Below, piece by piece: positions 20,081 to 30,533 of a DNA stretch of 64,000 nucleotides. The stretch spans positions 18,468 through 82,467 of the forward strand of contig NW_026515444.1 of assembly GCF_014898815.1 (NCBI RefSeq), in the 5' to 3' direction. This DNA is from Panonychus citri (taxonomy: Eukaryota > Arthropoda > Arachnida > Trombidiformes > Tetranychidae). Under the pieces are notes generated by a model. That model did not search any database and was not told the origin of the DNA. It saw nothing but the letters and a program-made list of their open reading frames with translations. The stretch's first letter is position 1, and every line of letters starts with the position of its first letter. The position numbers and the translations under genes were made by a program.

Positions 20081-21466
20081 CTAATTTAGATTCTGCATTT
20101 TGTTCATTTGACCGACAAAGAGATTGACTCTAGTTAAATTGTCACGAATAATAAAGATGAAGGGTCGGTCGAGAATGAATTCTTCTTTAGGTTCTGGAGG
20201 AGCAAAATCAGACTTAATGCATGTCACCGCTACAGCGACAGTTCCCTCTTCATCTACTTCGATCAGAGCCTTTTGGATAGATTCAGATACGAATAGTAAA
20301 TCAGATTCTTCAGTGATGTTTTTAAATTCCGCTTGCTCAGTAAATGGCAATTCCATTCCCATTCGCGAAAGAATCATACTTAGATCGTGAAAATCTTGGA
20401 GTTTAAATTTAGGAATATTAACAACCTTGAGGCCTGTCGAGTGTAAAGAACTCAAAAGATTTTCCAATTTCGTAGAATTCAATGTAGGAATGAAATTGGC
20501 CAAAGTATTGGTTTGAGTTGGTAGAATGAAGATCATACTGATTTTTCCAATATACGGAAGCTCGACGATCTAGAGTTGGAAATATTGGTTGATATTATTC
20601 AATTAGATTGACAAGGGTTGAATTCTCTTTACTTACCTTGAATTTGGCTAAGCGATTGTGAAGATATTTAAAATTCGTATCTCGAAGGGACATCATTTTA
20701 ATTTTACTCTTAGTTCCATCAGAATTAGCGAAAGTCTCATCAAATGTGTACTTTTTATTGAAAGGTTTGGCCCATTTTCCTTTGAAATAAACGGTGTTAA
20801 TAACCAATAATAACATTTCTGGATTCGGGGATCTGGATAAGATTTTATCGATTTTTCCACATGTCTTTTCGGAGACCCACGAGTTCAGCTTATCCATAAT
20901 TGCTTTTCCGTTCTGGAAATCTTCATTTGTCACTTGAGCGAAATAATTTCTTTGCAAGCTTCCAACAAAAGATTCTCTCAATGGGTAACCTTTGTCAACC
21001 ATAACCAAATTACCTAAAATCACTAAGAAATCTTGAGATTTCGACCTTGCAATCAACGCTCTGTATCTAGACAGGAGCTGGAAACAGAATTGAAATTTCA
21101 ATCAATAAAAATATCATTGAGTTAATCAATCAGTGTAAGTGTTTATATTCATCGATAAGCTAAAATAAAACAAAGAAATGAATCTTATTTGCGATCAGTA
21201 AAAGAGTAAATGAGTTAATCAATCGAAGTAATTACCTTTTTCGCAGCTTGAGAAATTTCAGAATTTTGATCACCAATGGAAGATAATTGGAGAACCTCTT
21301 TGATCTGTTCTCTAGTTCTACCAGTCGCTCCTTCCAATAACATTCCATAGGCTAAGATGACACTTAAAGGAGAGAAAACGACATTTTTATTAGAATCACT
21401 GGTGTTTAATTGTTCCAAGAAACGAAGTCCGAAACTGTTAGTAGGTCCACTCAAATCCGATAACAT
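20081..21466 (-). CDS. Serpin D
   Basis: Three exons: 21466-21236, 21077-20637 and 20569-20081, phase 0 joins, 386 residues, no frameshift. The first 15-20 codons of exon 2 read LLSRYRALIARSKSQDFLV, where the paralogues have LLDEYKSIAEGSSDRNFS. A relic of the usual exon 2 start (splice acceptor and DEY codons) survives in the intron at about 21141-21166, so the 5' end of exon 2 was replaced by recombination. Exon 3 has hinge EEGTVAVAVT and loop CIKSDFAPPEPKEE, with Ala-Pro at the counted P1-P1'. No signal peptide is seen. An in-frame upstream ATG (21478) would add four residues; the start aligned with the paralogues is used. Confidence 0.9.
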
Positions 21467-21640
21467 GGTGTTTCTCAACTAGGTGGTTTCTAGATTATTA
21501 AAACAATCTGATGGATTTATGACAGAATCACCGATTTATCACAATATTGATCATCAAATTAATGTGAAAATTTACAATCTAAAGGTCGAAAATGTAAACT
21601 TGTTATGAGAGGGAAACACAATTAGTGTTGATTGGTGATT

Positions 21641-21660
21641 AGAAATACTGAAGCGCTTTA
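21641..21660 (-). promoter_or_regulatory. Shared serpin 5' element, serpin D
   Basis: AGAAATACTGAAGCGCTTTA about 175 bases upstream of the start; diverged copy of the block upstream of the other serpins. Confidence 0.35.
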
Positions 21661-21837
21661 ATTACTAGTGTAGATTTTTACAACTTAAAGAGCCGAATTG
21701 AAATTGACTAATCAAGCGCAATCATGAGCGATCTTAGCGAAAAATTTCCGATAATTGTTGACTATTCAAAACAACAAAAATCCTCCATTTCTTTTAAAAA
21801 ATTACAGTCAAATCATTTTGAATTCATGTTATTTACG

Positions 21838-21905
21838 AACCAAATCTCAAATAACATCGATCGGTTGTGATAGTTTTTCTTATTACAACTTTTCTTTCAT
21901 GAATA
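21838..21905 (-). pseudogene. Decayed CEP164-like fragment (copy 5)
   Basis: About 68 bases align with the codons around IDEIRDLVRKE and MMKEKL of the CEP164-like gene, with many substitutions. Same orientation as copies 1-4. Confidence 0.6.
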
Positions 21906-22095
21906 ATTAATAAGAAAAAACTTGATGGGTTGACAATCGATTAATTAAAAGACAGAAATCAGGTAATCAAAGTTAATGCAATCGAGTTGTGAAAGCATTG
22001 GAAATAATCTTCAGTTTATTAGTTAACACGTAATCAGATGATTATTGAAATTTTTTTATTCTTATTCAAGTGTTGAATGAGATACATAAAAGAGA

Positions 22096-23469
22096 TTAGT
22101 TAAGATCTGGCATTTTATTCATTTGACCGATGAATAGGTTAATTCCCGACAATTTGTCCCGAATCATGAAGATGAAAGGTCGATCAAGAATGAAATCTTC
22201 TTCTTCTTCTTTTGGAGAGATCATACAGCATCTCATCATCCTGATAGAAGTCACCGCTGCAGCGACAGTTCCCTCTTCATCGACTTCGATCAGAGCCTTT
22301 TGAATTGATTCGGATACTAGTAGTTTAGATTCTTCAGTGATATTCTGAAATTCTGCGTGTCCACTAAAGGGCAAGTCCATTCCCATACGAGGAAGAATCT
22401 CATGTAACTTGTGGGTATCTTCAAGCTTGAATTTTGGAATATTAAGAGTACGAAGCTTTGTTGATTTCATAGAATCCAAAAGATTTTCTAATCCAATTGA
22501 ATTCAACGTAGGAAGTAAACCGGATAATGTGTTGGATTCGGTGGGTAGAATGAAGATCATACTAACATCTCCGATGTATGGAAGCTCAACAATCTAAAAT
22601 TTAGATAAAAGAAATTACATAGAAAAAGATGATTAAGTAAATTGTTTGTTTTTCATGTAAAAATGATTATAAACTTAAGGGTTCAATTTACCTTGAATTT
22701 ATCCACGGAATTGTGGAGGTAATTACGATTTTTATTTCGAATTGACATCATTCTGATCTTACTCGTAGTTCCATCAGAATTATTGAAAGTCTCATCAAAT
22801 GTAGTTCCTTTATTAAATGGTTCGACCCATTTTCCTTTGAAATAAACGGTGTTTATCAGCATTAATATCGTTTGTGGAGTCGGAGGTTCGGATAAGATTT
22901 CATCGATTTTGCCAAAAGTCTTTTCAGAGACCCACGAGTTTAGCTTATTCATGACTTCGACTCCTTTTAGAAAATCTTCATTTGTCGCTTGAGCGAAATA
23001 ATTAGTCGATAAGCTTTGGACAAACGCTTCTTTTAATGGATAAGCTCTATTGGCCATCGCCAAATTACCTAAAACCAATGAGAAGTTGCGATCACTCGAA
23101 CCTTCAGCAATCGATTTATATTCATCAAGAAGCTAAAATATAAAAAAAGAAACCAAATATTGATCAGTAATCAAAGAAATGAATCGTATTGTTGATAAAC
23201 AAAATAATCAATAGATTAATCAAAGTATTAATAACTACCTTTTTCGCGGCTTGAGAAATTTCAGAATTTTGATCACCAATAGAAGATAATTGGAGAACCT
23301 CTTTGATCTGTTCTCCAGTTCTACCAGTCGCTCCTTCCAATAACATTCCATAGGCTAAGATGACACTTAAAGGAGAGAAAACGACATTCTTATTCGAATT
23401 GTTGGTGTTTAATTGTTCCAAGAAACGAAGTCCGAAACCAATTGAAGGCCCACTTAATGTCGACAACAT
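22096..23469 (-). CDS. Serpin E
   Basis: Three exons: 23469-23239, 23132-22692 and 22593-22096, phase 0 joins, 389 residues, no frameshift. Start MLSTLSGPSIGFGLRFLEQL without a signal peptide. Exon 2 carries MLINTVYFKGKWVEPF. The hinge is EEGTVAAAVT, the loop SIRMMRCCMISPKEEEE, and the end DFILDRPFIFMIRDKLSG. The counted P1-P1' pair is Cys-Cys, with Arg at P2. It is the closest relative of serpin F; the pair arose by duplication of a block that includes at least 240 bases of distant 5' flank. Confidence 0.9.
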
Positions 23470-23861
23470 GATGTTTGTAAAACTCTAGATGTTGAAAAAA
23501 ATCTGATGACTGAGCAACTGAATCTCAGTGTTTATAACTCAATAGATTCTAATGAAAAGCAAAAAAGGATTTCACAGATTAAAAAGATAATTCGGTTTGT
23601 TTATTGTGATAATTCATCGGGGTGTAAGCATTTCAGTTTGAGCAGTTTGGTTGTGAATTACATGTAATTGGAATAGGATTTACTTTCGATGAGGCAATAA
23701 TCAAATGACAAGAATTCAAAGCGCAGTTGAAACCGAGAGGAAAAAACAATTAAGCCTTCCAATGAAAGGCAACAATCAGCTGACAAGTTAGGGAGTTGAT
23801 TTACGTTAATTACTTGAGCCACAAATTAACTGGCTAATCAAGAAACTCTAATCGGCTTATA

Positions 23862-24100
23862 ACTTGGCTGCTTCATTGTCGCAAGAAATTAATACAAATT
23901 GTTACCTGAAGGAGAGAAACTATTAAATCATTTAGTTGGATGATTGAATTTCCATTGACTTTTGCTTCAGTAAAAACTATTTTATTCATAGATTATCATT
24001 AATCAGTTGATTGAGCAAAGAAATTGATCCACTCAATCAAATGAATATGCAAATCAAACTAATTGTTCTGATTCAGAACAATTAACCTTTACTCAACTCT
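23862..24100. repeat. Duplicated 5' flank of serpin E (matches 27003-27250)
   Basis: Begins CGGCTTATAACTTGGCTGCT and runs nearly identical to 27003-27250 beyond serpin F. Together with the genes this defines a tandem duplication of about 3.1 kb. Confidence 0.75.
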
Positions 24101-24984
24101 GTTAATTTTAATCTTCTTTAGCTAAATTCACATTTTCATATTAATAAATTTAAGATGAAATTCGAGTGATTAATTGACCGTTAATCATGATTAAGTGTGA
24201 ATTTCTTTCTAATTACTTTCACATGACAACATGAGAATTAAATTGTTACCAGACAACCTTGTGAGTTTGTAATTGATTAACATCAAGGAAATGAGAGTCA
24301 ATTGTTTCAATAGTGATTGGTAATCACAATCATTTTTATTGAATGATTAATTTTTAACCTTTCAATTGTCAACTTAATCAATTAGTTACCATCCTTAATC
24401 ACTTATTACTTTATTTGACTGAAGTTTTTGTATAGTCACAAATTCAATTGTCATCGATTGGTAAACAATTTACTGACAACAAAATAATGACATTGGTTTC
24501 AATACAATGTTAAGTCTTAATTGTTGCATCTTTGATCATAACAATTGATAATAAGCTTGCATTTTGTATTCACACTCATGATAATTGTTTAATTCTTGTC
24601 AACAATCACATATTCATGCAATTTAAATGTTTAAAAATAAACACAATTTTTTACACAATTAGCTGATTGGGAGGATTTTGATCTTGCAAACTTTTAATCA
24701 TTTAGCAAGAATTATTGATCAATTAAAATTACTGTTTTTCTCAGAATTGATTGTATTGATTAAGTGATAGCTTTTAAGGTTAATCTTCAAGTAGCAAATA
24801 ATTACAACAATTGATTACAACTTTAATCAGTTTGAATTAGCTTTTCATATTTATAACGATTCGTGTGTTTGATTGTCATACTAAATAAATTAACCAACAA
24901 GTAGATTTGAGGAAACACAATTGGCTTAATTAACAGAGTAAAATAGATTCGCAATTAATTAAACATCACTTTCTATCAATTATC
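24100..24984. other. AT-rich intergenic DNA
   Basis: Between serpins E and F; no coding or repeat feature recognised. Confidence 0.4.
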
Positions 24985-25047
24985 ACCTCTCTTTCTTTCT
25001 TTCTTCATTCTCTAACTCGAATTGCTTCAAGTTTACCGTTAATTGTT
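24985..25047 (-). pseudogene. Decayed CEP164-like fragment (copy 6)
   Basis: The segment ACTCGAATTGCTTCAAGTTT and its surroundings match the codons TINGKLEAIRVSRERER of the CEP164-like gene. It lies 3' of serpin F, as copies 1-5 lie 3' of other serpin genes or relics. Confidence 0.6.
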
Positions 25048-25202
25048 TCCAATATGAAAAATTGATATTACGATTGAAAGTTTATTGAGAGCAATCAACA
25101 ATTAGCAATTATTAGAAATCGAGTGTATGTAAAACTTGAACCGCAATTAGTTGATGAAGGAAAAAATTTGTTATAGAGTGTACATAGGATATAAGGAATG
25201 GG

Positions 25203-26571
25203 TCACTTTAGACTGGACATTTTGTTTATTTGACCAAGGAAGAGATTGACTCCGGTTAAATTGTCCCGAATCATGAAGATGAAAGGTCGATCAAGAATGA
25301 AATCTTCTTCTACTTGTGAAGATTTCCTAGCGGATTTCATCGTTATAATGGCCGTCACCGCTGCAGCGACAGTTCCCTCTTCATCGACTTCGATCAGAGC
25401 CTTTTGAATTGATTTGGATATTAGTAGTTTAGATTCTTCGGTGATATTCTGAAATTCTGCATGTCCACTAAACGGCAAGTCCATTCCCATACGAGGAAGA
25501 ATCTCATGTAACTTGTGGGTATCTTCAAGCTTGAATTTTGGAATATTAAGAGTACGAAGCTTTGTTGATTTCATAGAACCCAATAGATTTTCTAATCCAA
25601 TTGAATTCAATGTACGAAGTAAATCGGGTAAAGTGTTGGATTCGGTGGGTAGAATGAAGATCATACTAACATCTCCGATGTATGGAAGCTCAACAATCTA
25701 AAATTTAGATAAAATAAATTACATGGAAAAAGATGATTAAGTAAATTGTTTGCTTTTGATGTAAAAATGATTATAAACTTAAGGGTTCAATTTACCTTGA
25801 ATTTATCTACGGAATTGTGAAGGTAATTACGATTTTATTCGAATTGACATCATTCTGATTTTACTCGTAGTTCCATCAGAATTATTGAAAGTCTCATCAA
25901 ATGTAGTTCCTTTATTAAATGGTTCGACCCATTTTCCTTTGAAATAAACGGTGTTTATCAGCATTAATATCGTTTGTGGAGTCGGAGGTTCGGGTAAGAT
26001 TTCATCGATTTTGCCAAAAGTCTTTTCAGAGACCCACGAGTTTAGCTTATTCATGACTTCAACTCCTTTAAGAAAATCTTCATTTGTCGCTTGAGCGAAA
26101 TAATTAGTCGATAAGCTTTGGACAAACGCTTCTTTTAATGGATAAGCTCTATTGGCTATCGCCAAATTACCTAAAACCAATGAGAAGTTGCGATCACTCG
26201 AACCTTCAGCAATCGATTTATATTCATCAAGAAGCTAAAATATAAAAAAAGAAACCAAATATTGATCAGTAATCAAAGAAATGAATCGTATTGTTGATAA
26301 ACAAAATAATCAATAGATTAATCAAAATATTAATAATCACCTTTTTCGCGGCTTGAGAAACGTCAGAATTTTGATCACCAATAGAAGATAATTGGAGAAC
26401 CTCTTTGATCTGATCTTCAGTTCTACCAGTCGCTCCTTCCAATAACATTCCATAGGCTAAGATGACACTTAAAGGAGAGAAAACGACATTTTTATTCGAA
26501 TTGTTGGTGTTTACTTGTTCCAAGAAACGAAGTCCGAAACCAATAGAAGGTCTACTTAGCTTCGAAAACAT
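25203..26571 (-). CDS. Serpin F, with a 2-base deletion in exon 2
   Basis: Exons 26571-26341, 26234-25796 and 25697-25203. Exon 2 is 439 bases; the paralogues have 441. The loss is near 25834, where two T runs are each one shorter than in serpin E; the frame then ends early at RIKS. It may be a pseudogene or a consensus error in T runs. Otherwise the protein is like serpin E (start MFSKLSRPSIGFGLRFLEQV). The hinge is EEGTVAAAVT and the loop AIITMKSARKSSQVEE, with Lys at counted P2, Ser at P1 and Ala-Arg-Lys after it. The C-terminus reads GQINKMSSLK in place of the usual GQMNKMPDLN. Confidence 0.75.
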
Positions 26572-26840
26572 GATGTTTGTCAACAAAAAGGTCTTAAGAA
26601 CCAAAGAAAAATCTTATAACTGAAGTTCAATGTTTATATAATTCACTGGATTCTAATGAAAACATGAAGGACTTTTCATATCACAGATTAACAAGGTAGT
26701 TTGGTTAGTTGATTGTGATAATTTATTGGTCCAACCATTTGAGTGTTAACAATTTAGTTGTGAATCAATTGAAAAATAAGTACCAAAGTTTAGATGAAAG
26801 AAACAAGAAACAAACAAACAAGCAAATGGAGTTGGTCAGC

Positions 26841-26865
26841 AGAAAGACCGAAGCGCCTCAACTAC
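26841..26865 (-). promoter_or_regulatory. Shared serpin 5' element, serpin F
   Basis: AGAAAGACCGAAGCGCCTCA followed by ACTAC, about 270 bases upstream of the serpin F start. Confidence 0.35.
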
Positions 26866-27002
26866 TCGTTTATGTTTGTGTTGTCAATTTAACGGGCGAA
26901 ATTGAAATTAATCACAATTATAATTTTAACTTTGATAATCACAAGTTAGTGATTTACGTTTATTGAGTCACAATTAAACAATTAAATCAAAGAAAAATCA
27001 GA

Positions 27003-27250
27003 TCGGCTTATAACTTGGCTGCTTTATCGTCTCAAGAAATTAATTCAAATTGTTACCTGAAGGAGAGAAACAATTAAATCATTTAGTTGGATGATTGAAT
27101 TTCCATTGACTTTTGCTTCAGTAAAAACTATTTTATTCATAGATTAAAATTAATCAGTTGATTGAGCAAAGAAATTGATCCACTCAATCTATCAAATGAA
27201 TATGCAAATCAAACTAATTGTTCTGATTCAGGACAATTAACTTTTACTCA
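27003..27250. repeat. Duplicated 5' flank of serpin F
   Basis: Partner of 23862-24100. Beyond 27300 the similarity fades. Confidence 0.75.
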
Positions 27251-28149
27251 ATTTTCCTAATTTTGATCTTCTTCTGTTTAATTCACTTTTCATATTAATT
27301 AATTTCATTCACTTCTGATGTGTCCTCTTATGTGCTTAATTGTCATACTAAATAATCTAATCAAAAAGTAATAGATTGAGTGGAAACACAATTGGCTTAA
27401 TTTAACAGAGTTAGAAATAGATTCGCAATTAATTAATTATCACTTTCTATCGATCGTTATACTATGCTTAATTCGTTGTATAATTAAGCGCAATTTACTC
27501 AATACCAATATAATTAATCTTTGATTAAATATCGAGCAATGTTCAATAATTAGTAATTAATTCATTGGAATAATTTTGATAATTATTTGAATCAAATACT
27601 TCTGGTTGATTTAAGTTAATTACAACCTATTTGGTTAACTAAATGCATTGATTGTTAAGTAAAATAGACAATTAATTAAATCTTAGTGACAATCAAACCA
27701 TTGAAAAGTTAAATGCGTAAACAAATCAAATGAATAACCTTAATTGAATCAAAATCTCTCTAATTGTTATGATCTAAAGTCAAACAGATTAACACTAATC
27801 AAATCTAATTATCTGGTGATATGATAAGACATTGACAAGGACTTTTAATGTTATGTTTTTATCAAAGTAATTAGTAAATAATTAATCATTGGCAACTTTT
27901 TTAGTCTAAATCAACATTTTGATTAGTTTACATCTAAAGTCAATTTGATTATCTGTTGTTTTTGGCTTCCATTTCTTAATCAAATCAACTTTTAATTGTA
28001 CAATTAAATTGACTAGTATTCAACTGGTAGTGCCTTTGATATCCCTTGTCAATTGATATAATCAAAGTGAATCAAATTTGATTGACAAGATAATAGTTAC
28101 ACCTTAATGGCTCCAATTGTGATCGTTCAACAATTTGTGACATTTTAAA
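27251..28149. other. AT-rich intergenic DNA
   Basis: No gene seen; presumably contains the HAAO promoter close to 28100. Confidence 0.4.
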
Positions 28150-29234
28150 ATGAAAGATTTTCAATCGAAAGTGATCAATATTGATCAATGGGTTGAGGAA
28201 AATGGTGTTTACCTTAAACCACCAATTTGCAATAAATTAGTTTTCAATGGACAATTAAAGATCTTCCTTGTTGGTGGACCTAATCAACGAAATGATTATC
28301 ACGTTGAAAATGGTGAAGAAATATTCATAATGCTTAAAGGTGACATGATACTGAACATTATCGAGCAAGGACACTCGAAGGCTTTAACAATTAGAGAAGG
28401 TAAGTTAGTAGAATTAAGTTAATTACCAACAATCTTAATTGTCTTCAATCATGTTTATTGTGTTTTTCGTGATTTATCAGAATTGATAAAATCATATTAT
28501 CATCTTGTCATGAACATTTTGAAACAAATGAATACAATTGTAAGGAAGAAACAATAATCAAGCAAAAAGATTAAATTGTTTTCTCATTTATCTATCAATC
28601 AATCAACAATTAGGTGAAATTTTGTACTACCAAGTCGGTACCTCATAGTCCTCAACGATTTGCCGATACCCTTGGAATGGTGATTGAGCGAAAGCGATTA
28701 GATCATGAACTAGATTGTCTTCGTTATTACATCGATTCTAATTGTAATCAAGTTTTATTCGAGAAATGGTTTCATTTGGTTAATTTGGACACCGATCTCA
28801 AGCCAATCATTGAATCATTCAAATCGTCCATTGAATGTGCGACTGGTCGTCCAACTCAATTTTACGATAATTCATTGACACCTCATCCAGATGATCGGAC
28901 AATTAAACTACAATCGCCCATTTATTTACTCGATTGGTTTAAGTTTAATTACTTATCAATTTGTGAAGGATTTTCTTTCCTTTATCCTCAATCAGTCGAG
29001 TCGAGGATTGGATTTTATGGTCCAGGTAAACATATTGTTATCTCCGTCGATACTGAACTGTTCATTTGGCATCTTGGTTCTTATGCAAAATTAACAATCG
29101 ATGATGACAATCAACGTAAATTAACATTCAACGACACAATGATTATCGACAGAGGATCTTTTTTCATTCTTGTCTCTGATGGACCAACTTTTATCGCCTC
29201 AATGAAACCATTTACATCAACGGTTAGACCTTGA
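28150..29234 (+). CDS. HAAO: 3-hydroxyanthranilate 3,4-dioxygenase
   Basis: Cupin-fold Fe(II) dioxygenase that opens 3-hydroxyanthranilate, the step of the kynurenine pathway leading to quinolinate and NAD. Exons 28150-28399 and 28614-29234 with a GT-AG intron, about 290 residues, the family's usual length. Key residues: PPICNKL, then NQRNDYHVENGEE (substrate Arg, first iron His, iron Glu), then VPHSPQRFADT (second iron His, second substrate Arg) and VIERKRL (catalytic Glu). LRYYI and LFEKWF follow as in animal enzymes. Two single bases are missing in the first 35 bases of exon 2 (after GEIL and within the codons before VPHSPQ); outside that the frame is open. These are probably consensus errors. 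Confidence 0.92.
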
Positions 29235-30533
29235 TATGAACAACATTTGTAAATTTTTCTATTAAATCATTCAATCGTTAATCAAATTCATTATTTAATT
29301 TATTTAATTGATTGATCTCAAGTTTTTTTGATAAATTTCTACCTCACTAGATGGCGACTTGATCGTATTTTGATTTTGTTTGCGAGATGATTAACTTAAT
29401 TGCTTTAGATTATTTTAATTAATTGTCACCCATTTAATATTTTCTTTGATCTAATTCATTAAAATATTCAAAGTTTTAGATAGACAAAGTCACCCATAAA
29501 CCAGCCTGATTTATGAACAATTTAGGACAACTCAATTCTGGAATCGAGTCAATGTTTGATCATTTGATTAAATTAATTTAATTTGTTACGAAATTAAATT
29601 GTAAATCATCTTGAGAGATAAAAATTAAGGCTTCTAAAAAGGACAACAGCTTCTTGTTAATTGTTTTAATAACTTGAATTCAGAGTGAAAAAAGATAATA
29701 AACAATTAACTTAAATGGATTGGTAATTGTGACTACAAATTTAACACCAAACGAAAATTAAATTTGATTATTCTTGATTAGATTAAGTGATTTAGTGAAT
29801 TTCATAATTGTGAATATTTTGTAGAAATAAAATGTTTCATCATTTAAATCGTTGAATAAGTTAATCAGTTTCTTTGTTTTCGTTTATGAATGACAGTTGA
29901 TTACACGAAAAAAAAAGCCGCGTAAACATCAAAATTTGATGATTAGATTTAATTGTAATTATTGCAAATGATTTAATTCGGCGAGAAGGAAATTGGTTTA
30001 AATGTAATTAGATTCAATGTGGAAAAAGATAACACGTAGGAGAAAAGAGCTGATAACAATTAATAGTAATTAGTAAAGGGGATTATTTAGATTGTAATTG
30101 TTTCCTTAAAATTGAGATTTTTTTTATTCATAACTTACACAAGATGATGAATTTGTCATTAAAATTAATTGTAACGATTCACCAACAATCGATTAGGTTT
30201 TTATGTTAACAATCATTGAAATAGAGTCATTTTAATGAGACATGATGATCACAAGAAAATGTGAATTTTGAGAGGCATAAAGTGAAAATGAAGTTGGTGT
30301 GTTGTCGATGAAAGTAAAAAAGATAAATCATTTTATCCTTTTTACTGGTGTGTACGATTCTTTGTAATGATTTAAATTAAATTAGCCTCTAATTAATTTG
30401 ATTAGTATATAAGATAGACAGAAAGAATGACAGAAGAAGAAAAAAAGCCGATAGGATGGAGCTTTGTCTTAATTGTAATAGTTAGTTTAGGAGAAAAAGA
30501 GAGACCATGAAATTTAGATTTGAATTAATTCCC
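29235..30533. other. Intergenic, convergent 3' flanks of HAAO and Scribble
   Basis: No gene seen. Contains one CTCF-like site. Confidence 0.45.
29344..29358 (+). promoter_or_regulatory. CTCF-like motif
   Basis: TCACTAGATGGCGAC matches 13 of 15 positions of CCASYAGRKGGCRSY. It lies between the convergent HAAO and Scribble genes, away from any start codon. Confidence 0.4.
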
